Source of the DNA: Spirosoma fluviale
GTDB taxonomy: Bacteria; Bacteroidota; Bacteroidia; Cytophagales; Spirosomataceae
Direction of reading: 5' to 3'
DNA: 64,000 nt
NCBI RefSeq assembly: GCF_900230225.1
Contig: NZ_OCNH01000005.1
Coordinates: forward strand, 1-64,000
In this document: positions 1 to 7,522 of the stretch, one piece after another
Layout of the letters: each line of letters begins with the position of its first letter
Numbering within the stretch: position 1 is the first letter of the stretch
The notes under the pieces: model-generated
Databases searched by the model: none
What the model was told of the DNA's origin: nothing
What the model saw: the letters and a program-made list of their open reading frames with translations, nothing else
Position numbers and translations under genes: made by a program

Positions 1-100
1 GTATAAAGGGGTGTTGTAGACGACGACGTTGATAGGCGGCAGGTGGAGGTGGTGAGAGCCATAAAGCCGAGCCGTACTAATGGCCCCGGAAGCGTGTTTA
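1..100 (+). rRNA. 23S rRNA, 3' end only
   Basis: The first ~100 bases carry the conserved 3' tail of bacterial 23S rRNA: GACGACGTTGATAGGC near base 20, then CCGTACTAAT at 72-81. The rest of the gene lies to the left of the window. The exact 3' end is estimated by analogy with other 23S genes, where about 20 nt follow the CTAAT motif. Confidence 0.85.
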
Positions 101-205
101 TAATTTGCTTTGCATAAGTAGTACATATAGTTAAAAACATCAAAGTCTCTCTCTGTAGGAAAAAAGACAACAAGACATTGACTGTTTACAGTCGGAAGAG
201 TCAAT

Positions 206-320
206 TAGGTTGGTGTAGTTTAGGCGGGTGTTCACCTCTACCATTTCGAACAGAGCCGTTAAGCCCCGTACTGCCGATGGTACTGCTGTCACAAGCGGGA
301 GAGTAGGAAGATGCCACCTA
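206..320 (+). rRNA. rrf: 5S rRNA
   Basis: Conserved 5S blocks are present in order: TTCACCTCTACCATTTCGAA, CAGAGCCGTTAAGCCCCGTA, GCCGATGGTACTGC and GGGAGAGTAGGAAGATGCCA. The ends TAGGT and ACCTA pair to close helix I. It follows 23S by about 105 nt, the normal rRNA operon order. The ends are set by the closing helix and could be off by a few bases. Confidence 0.9.
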
Positions 321-331
321 TTGAAACAGCG

Positions 332-359
332 AAAGCCTGTCCATCCGGACAGGCTTTTT
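332..359 (+). terminator. rRNA operon terminator
   Basis: The stem AGCCTGTCC / GGACAGGCT has a 4-nt loop and is followed by a T-run. It lies directly after the 5S gene and is a strong intrinsic terminator for the rRNA operon. Confidence 0.85.
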
Positions 360-488
360 GCGTTTAACAAGATTGATAATCTAGGGCCAAAATGTAAAAA
401 TAGATAAGCTGGCTATGTAACTTCCTGGGTTCCATTTGACCGCATAAGGAGAAGTTGGCGTAATTTCACGCTCTAATTCTTGACTTTC

Positions 489-2813
489 ATGAAGCGCAGC
501 TCTTTAGCTTATTCTCTAATGCGTACTTCCCGTCTTACGCTGATTTATTTAGTGTGGGCTACGATAAACTCGTTGGCCCAATCTACAGAACCCAATACAA
601 ACCTTGTTGACTTAATTAACCCGCTAATGGGGACGGCGTCAAAGCCAAGTCTATCAACCGGTAATACATATCCGTCCATTTCATTGCCCTGGGGCATGAA
701 CTGCTGGATGCCCCAGACTGGAAAAATGGGCGATGGATGGGCATATACATATGACGCGGATAAACTTCGTGGCTTTAAGCAAACTCATCAACCCAGCCCC
801 TGGATTAATGATTACGGACAGTTTGCTATTATGCCCATCACTGGTAAAATCCGGTTTAATGAGGATGAGCGGGCTAGCTGGTTTTCGCATAAGTCCGAAA
901 TAGCCAAACCCTATTACTACAAGGTTTACCTGGCAGACCATGATGTAATAACGGAAATTAGCCCAACCGAACGGGCCGCAGCTTTACGTTTCACCTTTCC
1001 CGAAACGGAAGAGGCTCACGTTGTTATTGATGCATTAGATAAAGGCTCTTCTATAAAAATTATTCCTGGCGAGAATAAAATCATTGGCTACACAACAAAG
1101 AACAGCGGTGGTGTACCCGCCAACTTCAAAAACTACTTTATTATTAAGTTCAATAAACCGTTTGCCAACACAGCCACCTGGCATGGAAAAGAATTGGCAT
1201 TGAAAGATTTCGAACAAACAGCTGACCACGTAGGTGCTGTAATCAGCTTTAAGACAAAAAAAGGTGAGCAGGTTTACGCTCAGGTTGCCTCCTCTTTTAT
1301 TAGCCCTGAACAGGCAGAGCGTAATTTGGCGGAAATTGGGAATGATTCATTTGATGTAGTCAAGGATAAAGCGAAAGCAATCTGGAATAAAGAGTTAAGT
1401 CGTGTAAGTGCAGAAGGTGGTACAGATGATCAACTTCGGACTTTTTATTCATGTCTTTATCGGACAATGTTGTTCCCTCGAAAATTTTATGAGTTAGATG
1501 CCAACAAGAAAGTGGTGCATTACAGCCCTTATAACGGTGAGGTTCTACCGGGCTATATGTTTACCGACAATGGGTTCTGGGATACGTTTCGGGCAGCATT
1601 CCCACTTTTGAACTTGCTTCAGCCAACAATGAATGCTCATATAATGGAAGGGTTGGCAAATGCTTATAAGGAAAGCGGCTTCCTGCCCGAATGGGCCAGC
1701 CCAGGTCACAGAGACTGTATGGTAGGCTCTAATTCAGCATCAATTATAGCCGATGCGTATTTGAAAGGTATCAGAACGGGCTACGATATAAATACGCTCT
1801 ATGATGCTATTTTAAAGAATACACAGACAGAAGGGCCGTTGAGTTCGGTGGGTCGGAAAGGGGCGTCTTATTACAACCGGCTGGGTTATGTTCCGTATGA
1901 CGTCAAGATCAACGAAAATGCGGCCCGAACGCTGGAATATGCCTATGATGACTTCACGATCTACCAACTGGCTAAAGAATTGAAGCGCCCTCAGTCTGAA
2001 ATTGATTTGTTTGCCAAACGCTCGCAAAACTACCGCAACCTCTTCGATCCTGGTACGAAACTAATGCGGGGTAAAAACGAAAATGGCACATTTCAGGCTC
2101 TTTTCAATCCGTTTAAGTGGGGCGATGCGTTTACGGAAGGAAACAGCTGGCATTATACCTGGTCGGTGTTTCACGATGTACAGGGACTGGTCGACCTAAT
2201 GGGTGGCCGTAAGGAGTTTACTAAAATGCTCGACTCTGTATTTGTCGTACCACCAGTTTTCGACGATTCGTATTATGGGTTTGTGATTCATGAAATTCGC
2301 GAGATGCAGATTATGAATATGGGCAATTATGCCCACGGTAACCAACCGATTCAGCATATGATCTATCTCTACAACTACGCGGGGCAGCCATGGAAATCGC
2401 AGTACTGGCTTCGGGAGGTGATGAATCGTATGTATCAACCAACGCCCGATGGCTATTGCGGGGATGAAGATAACGGACAAACGTCGGCCTGGTACGTATT
2501 CTCTGCTATGGGCTTTTACCCCGTTTGTCCGGGTACTGATCAATATGTGCTGGGTGCGCCCTTGTTTAAAAAAGTTGCGTTGAAGCTGGAGAATGGCAAG
2601 ACCGTAGCGATTAATGCGCCAGGCAACAACGCCCAAAATCGGTATGTAAAAACATTAACGGTTAATGGAAAACCCTATAGCCCAAATTGGCTAAGTCACA
2701 AAGGGTTGATGCAGGGCGCAACTCTTGATTTCCAGATGACGAACAACCCTGATACGCAACGGGGAACGAAGGTAAGCGACTTCCCTTACTCTTTATCATC
2801 GGCGAAACCATAA
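489..2813 (+). CDS. GH92 family alpha-mannosidase, exported
   Basis: This is a glycoside hydrolase family 92 protein, a calcium-dependent exo-alpha-mannosidase that trims mannose from glycans at the cell surface or in the periplasm. Visible family blocks are an N-terminal sandwich region with the TGNTYPSISLPWGMN stretch, PGHRDCMVGSN near residue 404, EGNSWHYTWSVFHD near 550 and the acidic catalytic block CGDEDNGQTSAWYV near 656. The length of 774 residues is typical. The N-terminus is basic then hydrophobic and ends near NSLAQS, a probable signal peptide. I chose ATG 489; a TTG at 480 is an in-frame alternative. It stands alone, after the rRNA operon, with no polysaccharide-utilisation partners (SusC/D) nearby. 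Confidence 0.92.
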   Translation: MKRSSLAYSLMRTSRLTLIYLVWATINSLAQSTEPNTNLVDLINPLMGTASKPSLSTGNTYPSISLPWGMNCWMPQTGKMGDGWAYTYDADKLRGFKQTHQPSPWINDYGQFAIMPITGKIRFNEDERASWFSHKSEIAKPYYYKVYLADHDVITEISPTERAAALRFTFPETEEAHVVIDALDKGSSIKIIPGENKIIGYTTKNSGGVPANFKNYFIIKFNKPFANTATWHGKELALKDFEQTADHVGAVISFKTKKGEQVYAQVASSFISPEQAERNLAEIGNDSFDVVKDKAKAIWNKELSRVSAEGGTDDQLRTFYSCLYRTMLFPRKFYELDANKKVVHYSPYNGEVLPGYMFTDNGFWDTFRAAFPLLNLLQPTMNAHIMEGLANAYKESGFLPEWASPGHRDCMVGSNSASIIADAYLKGIRTGYDINTLYDAILKNTQTEGPLSSVGRKGASYYNRLGYVPYDVKINENAARTLEYAYDDFTIYQLAKELKRPQSEIDLFAKRSQNYRNLFDPGTKLMRGKNENGTFQALFNPFKWGDAFTEGNSWHYTWSVFHDVQGLVDLMGGRKEFTKMLDSVFVVPPVFDDSYYGFVIHEIREMQIMNMGNYAHGNQPIQHMIYLYNYAGQPWKSQYWLREVMNRMYQPTPDGYCGDEDNGQTSAWYVFSAMGFYPVCPGTDQYVLGAPLFKKVALKLENGKTVAINAPGNNAQNRYVKTLTVNGKPYSPNWLSHKGLMQGATLDFQMTNNPDTQRGTKVSDFPYSLSSAKP

Positions 2814-2819
2814 ATACCC

Positions 2820-2857
2820 GCGAGTTCTGGAATACTAAATGGTATCCCAGAACTCGC
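2820..2857. terminator. bidirectional terminator between convergent genes
   Basis: A 16-bp inverted repeat (GCGAGTTCTGGAATAC / GTATCCCAGAACTCGC, one mismatch, 6-nt loop) lies between the convergent mannosidase and LOG genes. It overlaps the last codons of the LOG gene. T-runs are weak, so its terminator role is inferred from position. Confidence 0.6.
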
Positions 2858-3386
2858 TTATCATCTGTAGTACCTCATCAACTGTATCGGCAACGAGCAG
2901 TATAGACCGGTTTTCTGCTTTAAGGAATCCATCGGCAACCATCCGGTCGAGTTGTTTCAGCATGAGATCGTAAAAGCCATTGGTATTGACGATGGCGACA
3001 GGTCCGTCGTATAGTTTGAGTTGCCGCCAAGCCAGGATCTCAAACAGTTCATCCATTGTGCCATAACCACCCGGCAGTGCAATTACGCCTTTAGATAACT
3101 GTACCATTTTGAACTTACGCTCATGCATGGTTTCAACGAAATGTAGTTCCGTTAATGTTTGGTGAGCCACTTCGAGGTCGGCGAGAAAATTGGGAATTAC
3201 GCCTGTTACTTCGCCCCCATTTTGTAATACAGCGTTGGCCACATTGCCCATCAGGCCAAAGCCACCTCCACCATAAATAAGGCGGACGTTATTAGCCGCC
3301 ATTTTTTCGCCGAGTTCAACAGCTACTTCATTATAAATTGGATTGACGCCGAGACTCGACGCACAGTAAACGACAATACTTTGCAT
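2835..3386 (-). CDS. LOG family (TIGR00730) nucleotide phosphoribohydrolase-like protein
   Basis: This is a LOG ('lonely guy') family protein with a Rossmann-like fold. The best known members cleave cytokinin riboside monophosphates to the free base; in bacteria the physiological substrate is often unknown. The signature PGGYGTMDE is at residues 105-113 and the glycine-rich YGGGGFGLMG at 38-47, both intact. The length of 183 residues is normal for the short cytosolic form. The start ATG is six bases from an 18-bp palindrome that could be a regulator-binding site. The gene converges on the mannosidase, and mpl lies upstream on the same strand with a gap of 54 nt. Confidence 0.88.
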   Translation of the reverse strand: MQSIVVYCASSLGVNPIYNEVAVELGEKMAANNVRLIYGGGGFGLMGNVANAVLQNGGEVTGVIPNFLADLEVAHQTLTELHFVETMHERKFKMVQLSKGVIALPGGYGTMDELFEILAWRQLKLYDGPVAIVNTNGFYDLMLKQLDRMVADGFLKAENRSILLVADTVDEVLQMISEFWDTI

Positions 3387-3391
3387 ATAAA

Positions 3392-3409
3392 AACAAACGT
3401 CCGTTTGTT
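3392..3409. promoter_or_regulatory. 18-bp palindrome in front of the LOG gene, possible operator
   Basis: AACAAACGTCCGTTTGTT is a palindrome with 8-bp arms and a 2-nt centre, five bases upstream of the LOG start codon. Its size and symmetry resemble operators of TetR-family dimers. No TetR gene is visible nearby, so the regulator is unknown. Confidence 0.35.
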
Positions 3410-3440
3410 GTAAGGTTTAGAAAATGGTTGTCCAACCCGT

Positions 3441-4802
3441 TTACAAAAGGGTATCAGCTAAGGTGTCCATCGCTAATCCGCCAAACTGACCGGAACTCAT
3501 CAGGAGAAAAACTGTAGCTGCTTCCTGCTGATCAACCAAAAAGCGTTGCAATTCTTCGGGTTTGCTAAATACAACTAAGCCGACTTTATTAAAAGCCTTA
3601 AGTACATCATTTGTCGATATGGCCTCTGAATTACTATCTGACGCGTTTTCATCGACGTAGACAACAGCAAGGTCAGCTGTGTCCAATGTGCCGTTATACT
3701 GATCAAGAAACGCTTTATTTAAACTGCTGAAGGTAGATAATTCAACAACAGCCACAAGTTTTCTACTGGGGTACTGATGCTTTACCGCTTCGGTAGTTGC
3801 TTCTACCTTTGCCGGTGAGTGAGCAAAATCACGATACAGAATTCGTCCACCCTTTTCCCCAACTTTTTCCAGCCGCATAGCTACCGGCTTGAACGTTGGA
3901 ATGGCTTCGTAGAATTGCTCTTCAGTGATTCCTATTCGGTCGCAGACAGTCATGGCACCGGCAATATTTTTCAAGTTGTGTTCGCCAAATACCTGTACCG
4001 GAATTCTGGCCCCTTTTTTCGTTACCAAAATAGCTTTTCCTTCAACCGTTGTAGCTTGGTGTGGCAGGTAAGGAATCTTGGTAATATCGGCACGCTCTTT
4101 CTGCCCGATTACATCAAGCATATCATCCGATTCATCAAAAATTAAAATTCCAGCTTTCGGCATGGCTTCAGCCAATGCTTCGAATGCATCTACGTACGCA
4201 TCCCAGGTTGGATAAATATTGACATGGTCCCAGGCAATGCCGCTGATCAACGCGATATGTGGCTGATAGTGAAGAAACTTTGGTCGGGCGTCAATCGGTG
4301 ACGACGGGTACTCATCGCCTTCAAGAATAATAACCGGTGCATCGGGCGTTAGTTGCGCCATCGTTTCGAAACCGTCAATCTGTTCCCCTACCAGGTAGTC
4401 AAATTTTCGGTTGTGAAACTTAAGCACATGCAGGATCATAGCGGTTACGGTCGTTTTGCCATGGCTTCCGGCAATAACGACCCGCTGTTTTTCCTGGCTT
4501 TGCTGATACATAAACTCAGGATATGAGTAAATAGGCAAGCCTAGTTCCAGCGCTTTAACAAGCTCGGGATTATCCTTGTGAGCATGCATACCAACAATAA
4601 CAGCGCTTAGACCTGGATGGATTTTTTCCGAAAACCACCCCATTTCAACGGGCAATAAACCATGTTGCTGCAAGCGGGTGCGTGACGGGTCGTAGATTTC
4701 GTCGTCGGAGCCCGATATAGTATAGCCTTGTTGTTGAAGCGTCAGGGCAAGATTATGCATGGCACTGCCGCCAATTGAAATAAAATGAATAACCTGAGAC
4801 AT
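3441..4802 (-). CDS. mpl: UDP-N-acetylmuramate:L-Ala-gamma-D-Glu-meso-DAP ligase
   Basis: Mpl is a Mur-ligase-family enzyme that joins the recycled tripeptide L-Ala-gamma-D-Glu-meso-diaminopimelate to UDP-MurNAc in the cytoplasm, returning wall fragments to peptidoglycan synthesis. The N-terminal nucleotide-binding region starts FISIGGSAMHNLAL. The ATP loop GSHGKTT is at residues 112-118, followed by EGDEYPSSPID and the central GIAWDHVNIYPT block, which separate Mpl from MurC. The length of 453 residues matches the family. The start ATG faces the arginine decarboxylase gene across a 261-nt divergent gap in which I could not identify a convincing promoter. Confidence 0.92.
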   Translation of the reverse strand: MSQVIHFISIGGSAMHNLALTLQQQGYTISGSDDEIYDPSRTRLQQHGLLPVEMGWFSEKIHPGLSAVIVGMHAHKDNPELVKALELGLPIYSYPEFMYQQSQEKQRVVIAGSHGKTTVTAMILHVLKFHNRKFDYLVGEQIDGFETMAQLTPDAPVIILEGDEYPSSPIDARPKFLHYQPHIALISGIAWDHVNIYPTWDAYVDAFEALAEAMPKAGILIFDESDDMLDVIGQKERADITKIPYLPHQATTVEGKAILVTKKGARIPVQVFGEHNLKNIAGAMTVCDRIGITEEQFYEAIPTFKPVAMRLEKVGEKGGRILYRDFAHSPAKVEATTEAVKHQYPSRKLVAVVELSTFSSLNKAFLDQYNGTLDTADLAVVYVDENASDSNSEAISTNDVLKAFNKVGLVVFSKPEELQRFLVDQQEAATVFLLMSSGQFGGLAMDTLADTLL

Positions 4803-5063
4803 TCGGTGAAATCAATCTGTGTCGAGTGACAAAAGTAGACGTTCTTTTTGGTTTCAGGAAAGAAGATAATGATCTGGGCCCAAAAGCTGATTCCAGTACT
4901 ATTAATTTTATGTTATTTACGAATCAAACCCCCTTCTTTTTCGTTGACTAACGTACGAATAAACTTTACTTGGAAAGCCGGAATGCCGGACCACCATTTT
5001 TCCGGGTCAAATTCGCGCCTGTTTTTTTGAACACAAACCCCGTTTTATGCGTCAAACGTAAGA

Positions 5064-6548
5064 ATGAAGACATACTATGACCTGATTGACCAGACGTTCG
5101 AGTTCCCAACGCGGGAGTTCAATGTCGAGAACAATGAACTGATGTTCAACAATGTTCCTTTGATGGACATTGTCAAGCAGTACGGTACCCCGTTGAAGCT
5201 GACGTATCTGCCGAAAATTACGGAGCATATTGAGCACGCCAAGCTGCTGTTCAAGAATGCCATGAAGCGGTACAACTACAAAGGCAACTACACGTATTGC
5301 TATTGTACGAAGTCGTCTCACTTTCGGTTTGTACTCGATGAAGTTCTCAAGAACAACGTACATCTCGAAACGTCGTCAGCTTACGATATTCAGATTATAA
5401 GGGAGTTATACAAAGCGGACAAGGTCAGTAAGGGCACTTATATCATCTGTAATGGGTATAAACGGCCGCTCTACACGCAATATATAAGCGAACTACTCAA
5501 CGAAGGTTTTACGAACTGTATACCCGTTCTCGATAACCTGAAGGAGATCGAAGCTTACGAAAATTCCGTAACGGCGGATACTGTTAATTTTGGCATTCGC
5601 ATCGCTACGGATGAAGAACCTAACTTTGCGTTCTATACTTCCCGTTTAGGGATTCGGTACAGTGATGTCAATGAGTTATACCGCAGCAAAATTCAGCCGA
5701 ACGAAAAGTTCAAGCTGAAAATGCTACACTTCTTCATTAACACAGGTATCAAAGACAGTGCTTATTACTGGAGTGAACTAAGCCGGTTCATGTACAAATA
5801 CTGCGAACTGCGGAAGATGTGCCCGGACCTCGATTCTATTGATATCGGTGGCGGTATGCCAATTCAAACGTCGTTCCAGTTTACCTATGATTACCAGGCC
5901 ATGATCGACCAGATCGTGGAAAGTATTCAGTGGATTTGTAATAAGAACAACGTGCCCGTACCGCATATTTTCACAGAGTTCGGTTCGTATACGGTGGGCG
6001 AAAGCGGAGCTGTTATTTATAAAGTAATTGACCAGAAGCTTCAGAACGATAAAGAGTTGTGGTACATGATCGATGGATCGTTCATTACTCAACTACCGGA
6101 TTCATGGGGACTGGGACAGAAGTACATTATGCTCTCTGTCAATAACTGGGAGAATCCGTATCAGAAGGTGAACCTCGGCGGACTGACCTGCGATTCGCAC
6201 GATTTCTACAATACCGAAGCCCATAGCGCCGATTTATACCTGCCTATTTTTGATCAGGATACGGAAGACCAGTACATCGGGCTTTTCCACACGGGTGCCT
6301 ATCAGGAATCGTTGGGTGGTTATGGAGGAATTCAGCACTGTCTGATTCCGGCTCCACAGCACGTTATTGTGGATAAAGATGATGAAGGTAACCTCCGCAC
6401 CCGTTTGTTCGCTCCTGAGCAAAACAGCGAGGTAATGCTTAAGATTCTGGGCTATGGTGGCGCTGAACCGGGCATGACAGAACTCGAAGCAACCGAAGCC
6501 GCTGAAGAGCGGGAAGAAGAGGCTGAATTAATAAAGGAAGAAAATTAA
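5064..6548 (+). CDS. speA: Arginine decarboxylase-like fold-type III PLP enzyme
   Basis: This is a PLP-dependent decarboxylase of the alanine-racemase/ornithine-decarboxylase fold, probably making agmatine from arginine for polyamine synthesis. The PLP lysine is expected at K83 in YCYCTKSSH. The phosphate-binding DIGGGMP lies near 260-266, and the second-subunit motif CDSHDFY lies near 375. At 494 residues it is shorter than enterobacterial SpeA (about 650) and fits the compact Bacteroidota form. The C-terminal ~20 residues are a Glu-rich tail. A strong palindromic terminator follows. The substrate assignment rests on family resemblance, so another basic amino acid cannot be excluded. Confidence 0.82.
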   Translation: MKTYYDLIDQTFEFPTREFNVENNELMFNNVPLMDIVKQYGTPLKLTYLPKITEHIEHAKLLFKNAMKRYNYKGNYTYCYCTKSSHFRFVLDEVLKNNVHLETSSAYDIQIIRELYKADKVSKGTYIICNGYKRPLYTQYISELLNEGFTNCIPVLDNLKEIEAYENSVTADTVNFGIRIATDEEPNFAFYTSRLGIRYSDVNELYRSKIQPNEKFKLKMLHFFINTGIKDSAYYWSELSRFMYKYCELRKMCPDLDSIDIGGGMPIQTSFQFTYDYQAMIDQIVESIQWICNKNNVPVPHIFTEFGSYTVGESGAVIYKVIDQKLQNDKELWYMIDGSFITQLPDSWGLGQKYIMLSVNNWENPYQKVNLGGLTCDSHDFYNTEAHSADLYLPIFDQDTEDQYIGLFHTGAYQESLGGYGGIQHCLIPAPQHVIVDKDDEGNLRTRLFAPEQNSEVMLKILGYGGAEPGMTELEATEAAEEREEEAELIKEEN

Positions 6549-6550
6549 CT

Positions 6551-6580
6551 TTTGTCAGGCTGGCGTGCCAGCCTGACAAA
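6551..6580 (+). terminator. Terminator after arginine decarboxylase
   Basis: This is a perfect inverted repeat with 14-bp arms (TTTGTCAGGCTGGC and its complement) and a 2-nt centre, flanked by T/A runs, starting two bases after the stop codon. Confidence 0.75.
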
Positions 6581-6661
6581 AAACTAACGAATCGTACTGT
6601 TTTTGGCACTATATTCGTTTATAAATCTGAAGGTTAAATCAAAAGCAGAGGGTATCGATTC

Positions 6662-6787
6662 ATGAAAAAACTACTGGTTTTTGGTGCCGTACTGGCAACA
6701 TTGTCGCTTGGAGCATGCTCGCGTAAAGCAAATTGCCCGGCTTACGGAAACGTACAAAAGCCGGCCTCTGGACAGGTTCGGGCTTAA
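6662..6787 (+). CDS. 41-residue lipoprotein
   Basis: A short reading frame begins MKKLLVFGAV, has a hydrophobic stretch and ends the signal with the lipobox LGAC, so Cys19 would be lipidated. Only 22 residues remain after the cysteine, including NCPAYGN with a second cysteine. It ends at a TAA 14 bases before a strong bidirectional terminator, which supports a real transcription unit. The mature peptide is too small for an enzyme. An envelope structural or signalling role is possible but not shown. I recall similar tiny lipoproteins in Cytophagales but cannot name a family. It falls below normal gene-calling length limits. Confidence 0.72.
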   Translation: MKKLLVFGAVLATLSLGACSRKANCPAYGNVQKPASGQVRA

Positions 6788-6801
6788 CGAAAAATTTACG
6801 T

Positions 6802-6848
6802 CCTAAAAAAAGCCTCCAATTCTGCATGAGTTGGAGGCTTTTTTTAGG
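6802..6848. terminator. Bidirectional terminator
   Basis: The arms AAAAAAAGCCTCCAA and TTGGAGGCTTTTTTT flank a 10-nt loop between the convergent small lipoprotein and gmhB genes. A- and T-runs on both sides let it serve both directions. Confidence 0.85.
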
Positions 6849-6857
6849 ACGTCTTGC

Positions 6858-7376
6858 TTAAGCGTATTCCAGCACAAACCGCGACGCTTCCAGTAAGTTA
6901 GGTGCGCACCCATCGCATTCGGGGGTAAGCTCGGGTTCATGAGCGATTCGAACCGTGCGAACGCCAACGCGCTTACCGGCCTGCATATCGCGAAGTGCGT
7001 CGCCAATCATCCAGGAAGCATCTGGTAGGATGTCGTATTTCGCCATTGCTTTCTCAAGCATGAGCGATCCGGGTTTCCGGGTGAGTGACTCGGTATCGTA
7101 TTTCGGGTGATGCGGGCAGTAATAAATATCGTCAATGAGTTGGCCGCACTGTTCCTGTAAATAGTTATAGCAGGCCATTACGTCCTCGCGCGTGTAAAGC
7201 CCACGAGCAATTCCCGCCTGATTGGTAATGACAATGAGCAAGTATCCTGCATCTTTCAGTAGACGGAGCGCTTCGGGCACACCGTTGGGAATTATAAAAT
7301 CCTCGATTCGATACACGTAGTCCGTCCGGTCTTCATTCAAAACACCATCCCGGTCTAGAAAGATACACTTGTTCAT
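6858..7376 (-). CDS. gmhB: D-glycero-D-manno-heptose 1,7-bisphosphate 7-phosphatase (GmhB-like HAD)
   Basis: This is a HAD-superfamily IIIA phosphatase, probably acting in ADP-heptose synthesis for lipopolysaccharide. The nucleophile motif DRDGVLN is at residues 8-14, TNQAGIARG near 51 and the late acidic motif IGDALRDMQAG near 122. The zinc-loop half CPHHP is present (Cys87, His89), but the second half, CxC in E. coli GmhB, is replaced by a stretch without cysteine (roughly 91-105). The zinc site is therefore incomplete or different. At 172 residues it has normal length. It lies downstream of valS, separated by a 42-nt perfect palindrome. A histidinol-phosphatase-type substrate is a less likely alternative. 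Confidence 0.82.
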   Translation of the reverse strand: MNKCIFLDRDGVLNEDRTDYVYRIEDFIIPNGVPEALRLLKDAGYLLIVITNQAGIARGLYTREDVMACYNYLQEQCGQLIDDIYYCPHHPKYDTESLTRKPGSLMLEKAMAKYDILPDASWMIGDALRDMQAGKRVGVRTVRIAHEPELTPECDGCAPNLLEASRFVLEYA

Positions 7377-7398
7377 TGACGATATAAGCTATATAGAA

Positions 7399-7440
7399 AG
7401 CAATAATGCAATTATTTAACCAAATAATTGCATTATTGCT
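7399..7440. repeat. Perfect 19-bp inverted repeat between valS and gmhB
   Basis: The arm AGCAATAATGCAATTATTT and its exact complement are separated by AACC. It is AT-rich and ends in a weak T-stretch on both strands. It could be a terminator for valS or one of the palindromic intergenic repeats of this genome. Confidence 0.7.
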
Positions 7441-7522
7441 TTAAGATTGCCGTAAAAATTTATAAACTGGTCATCAACTCCTTTAGTATCAAGTGTTAAG
7501 TATAACAAAAGCGGATAGATCG

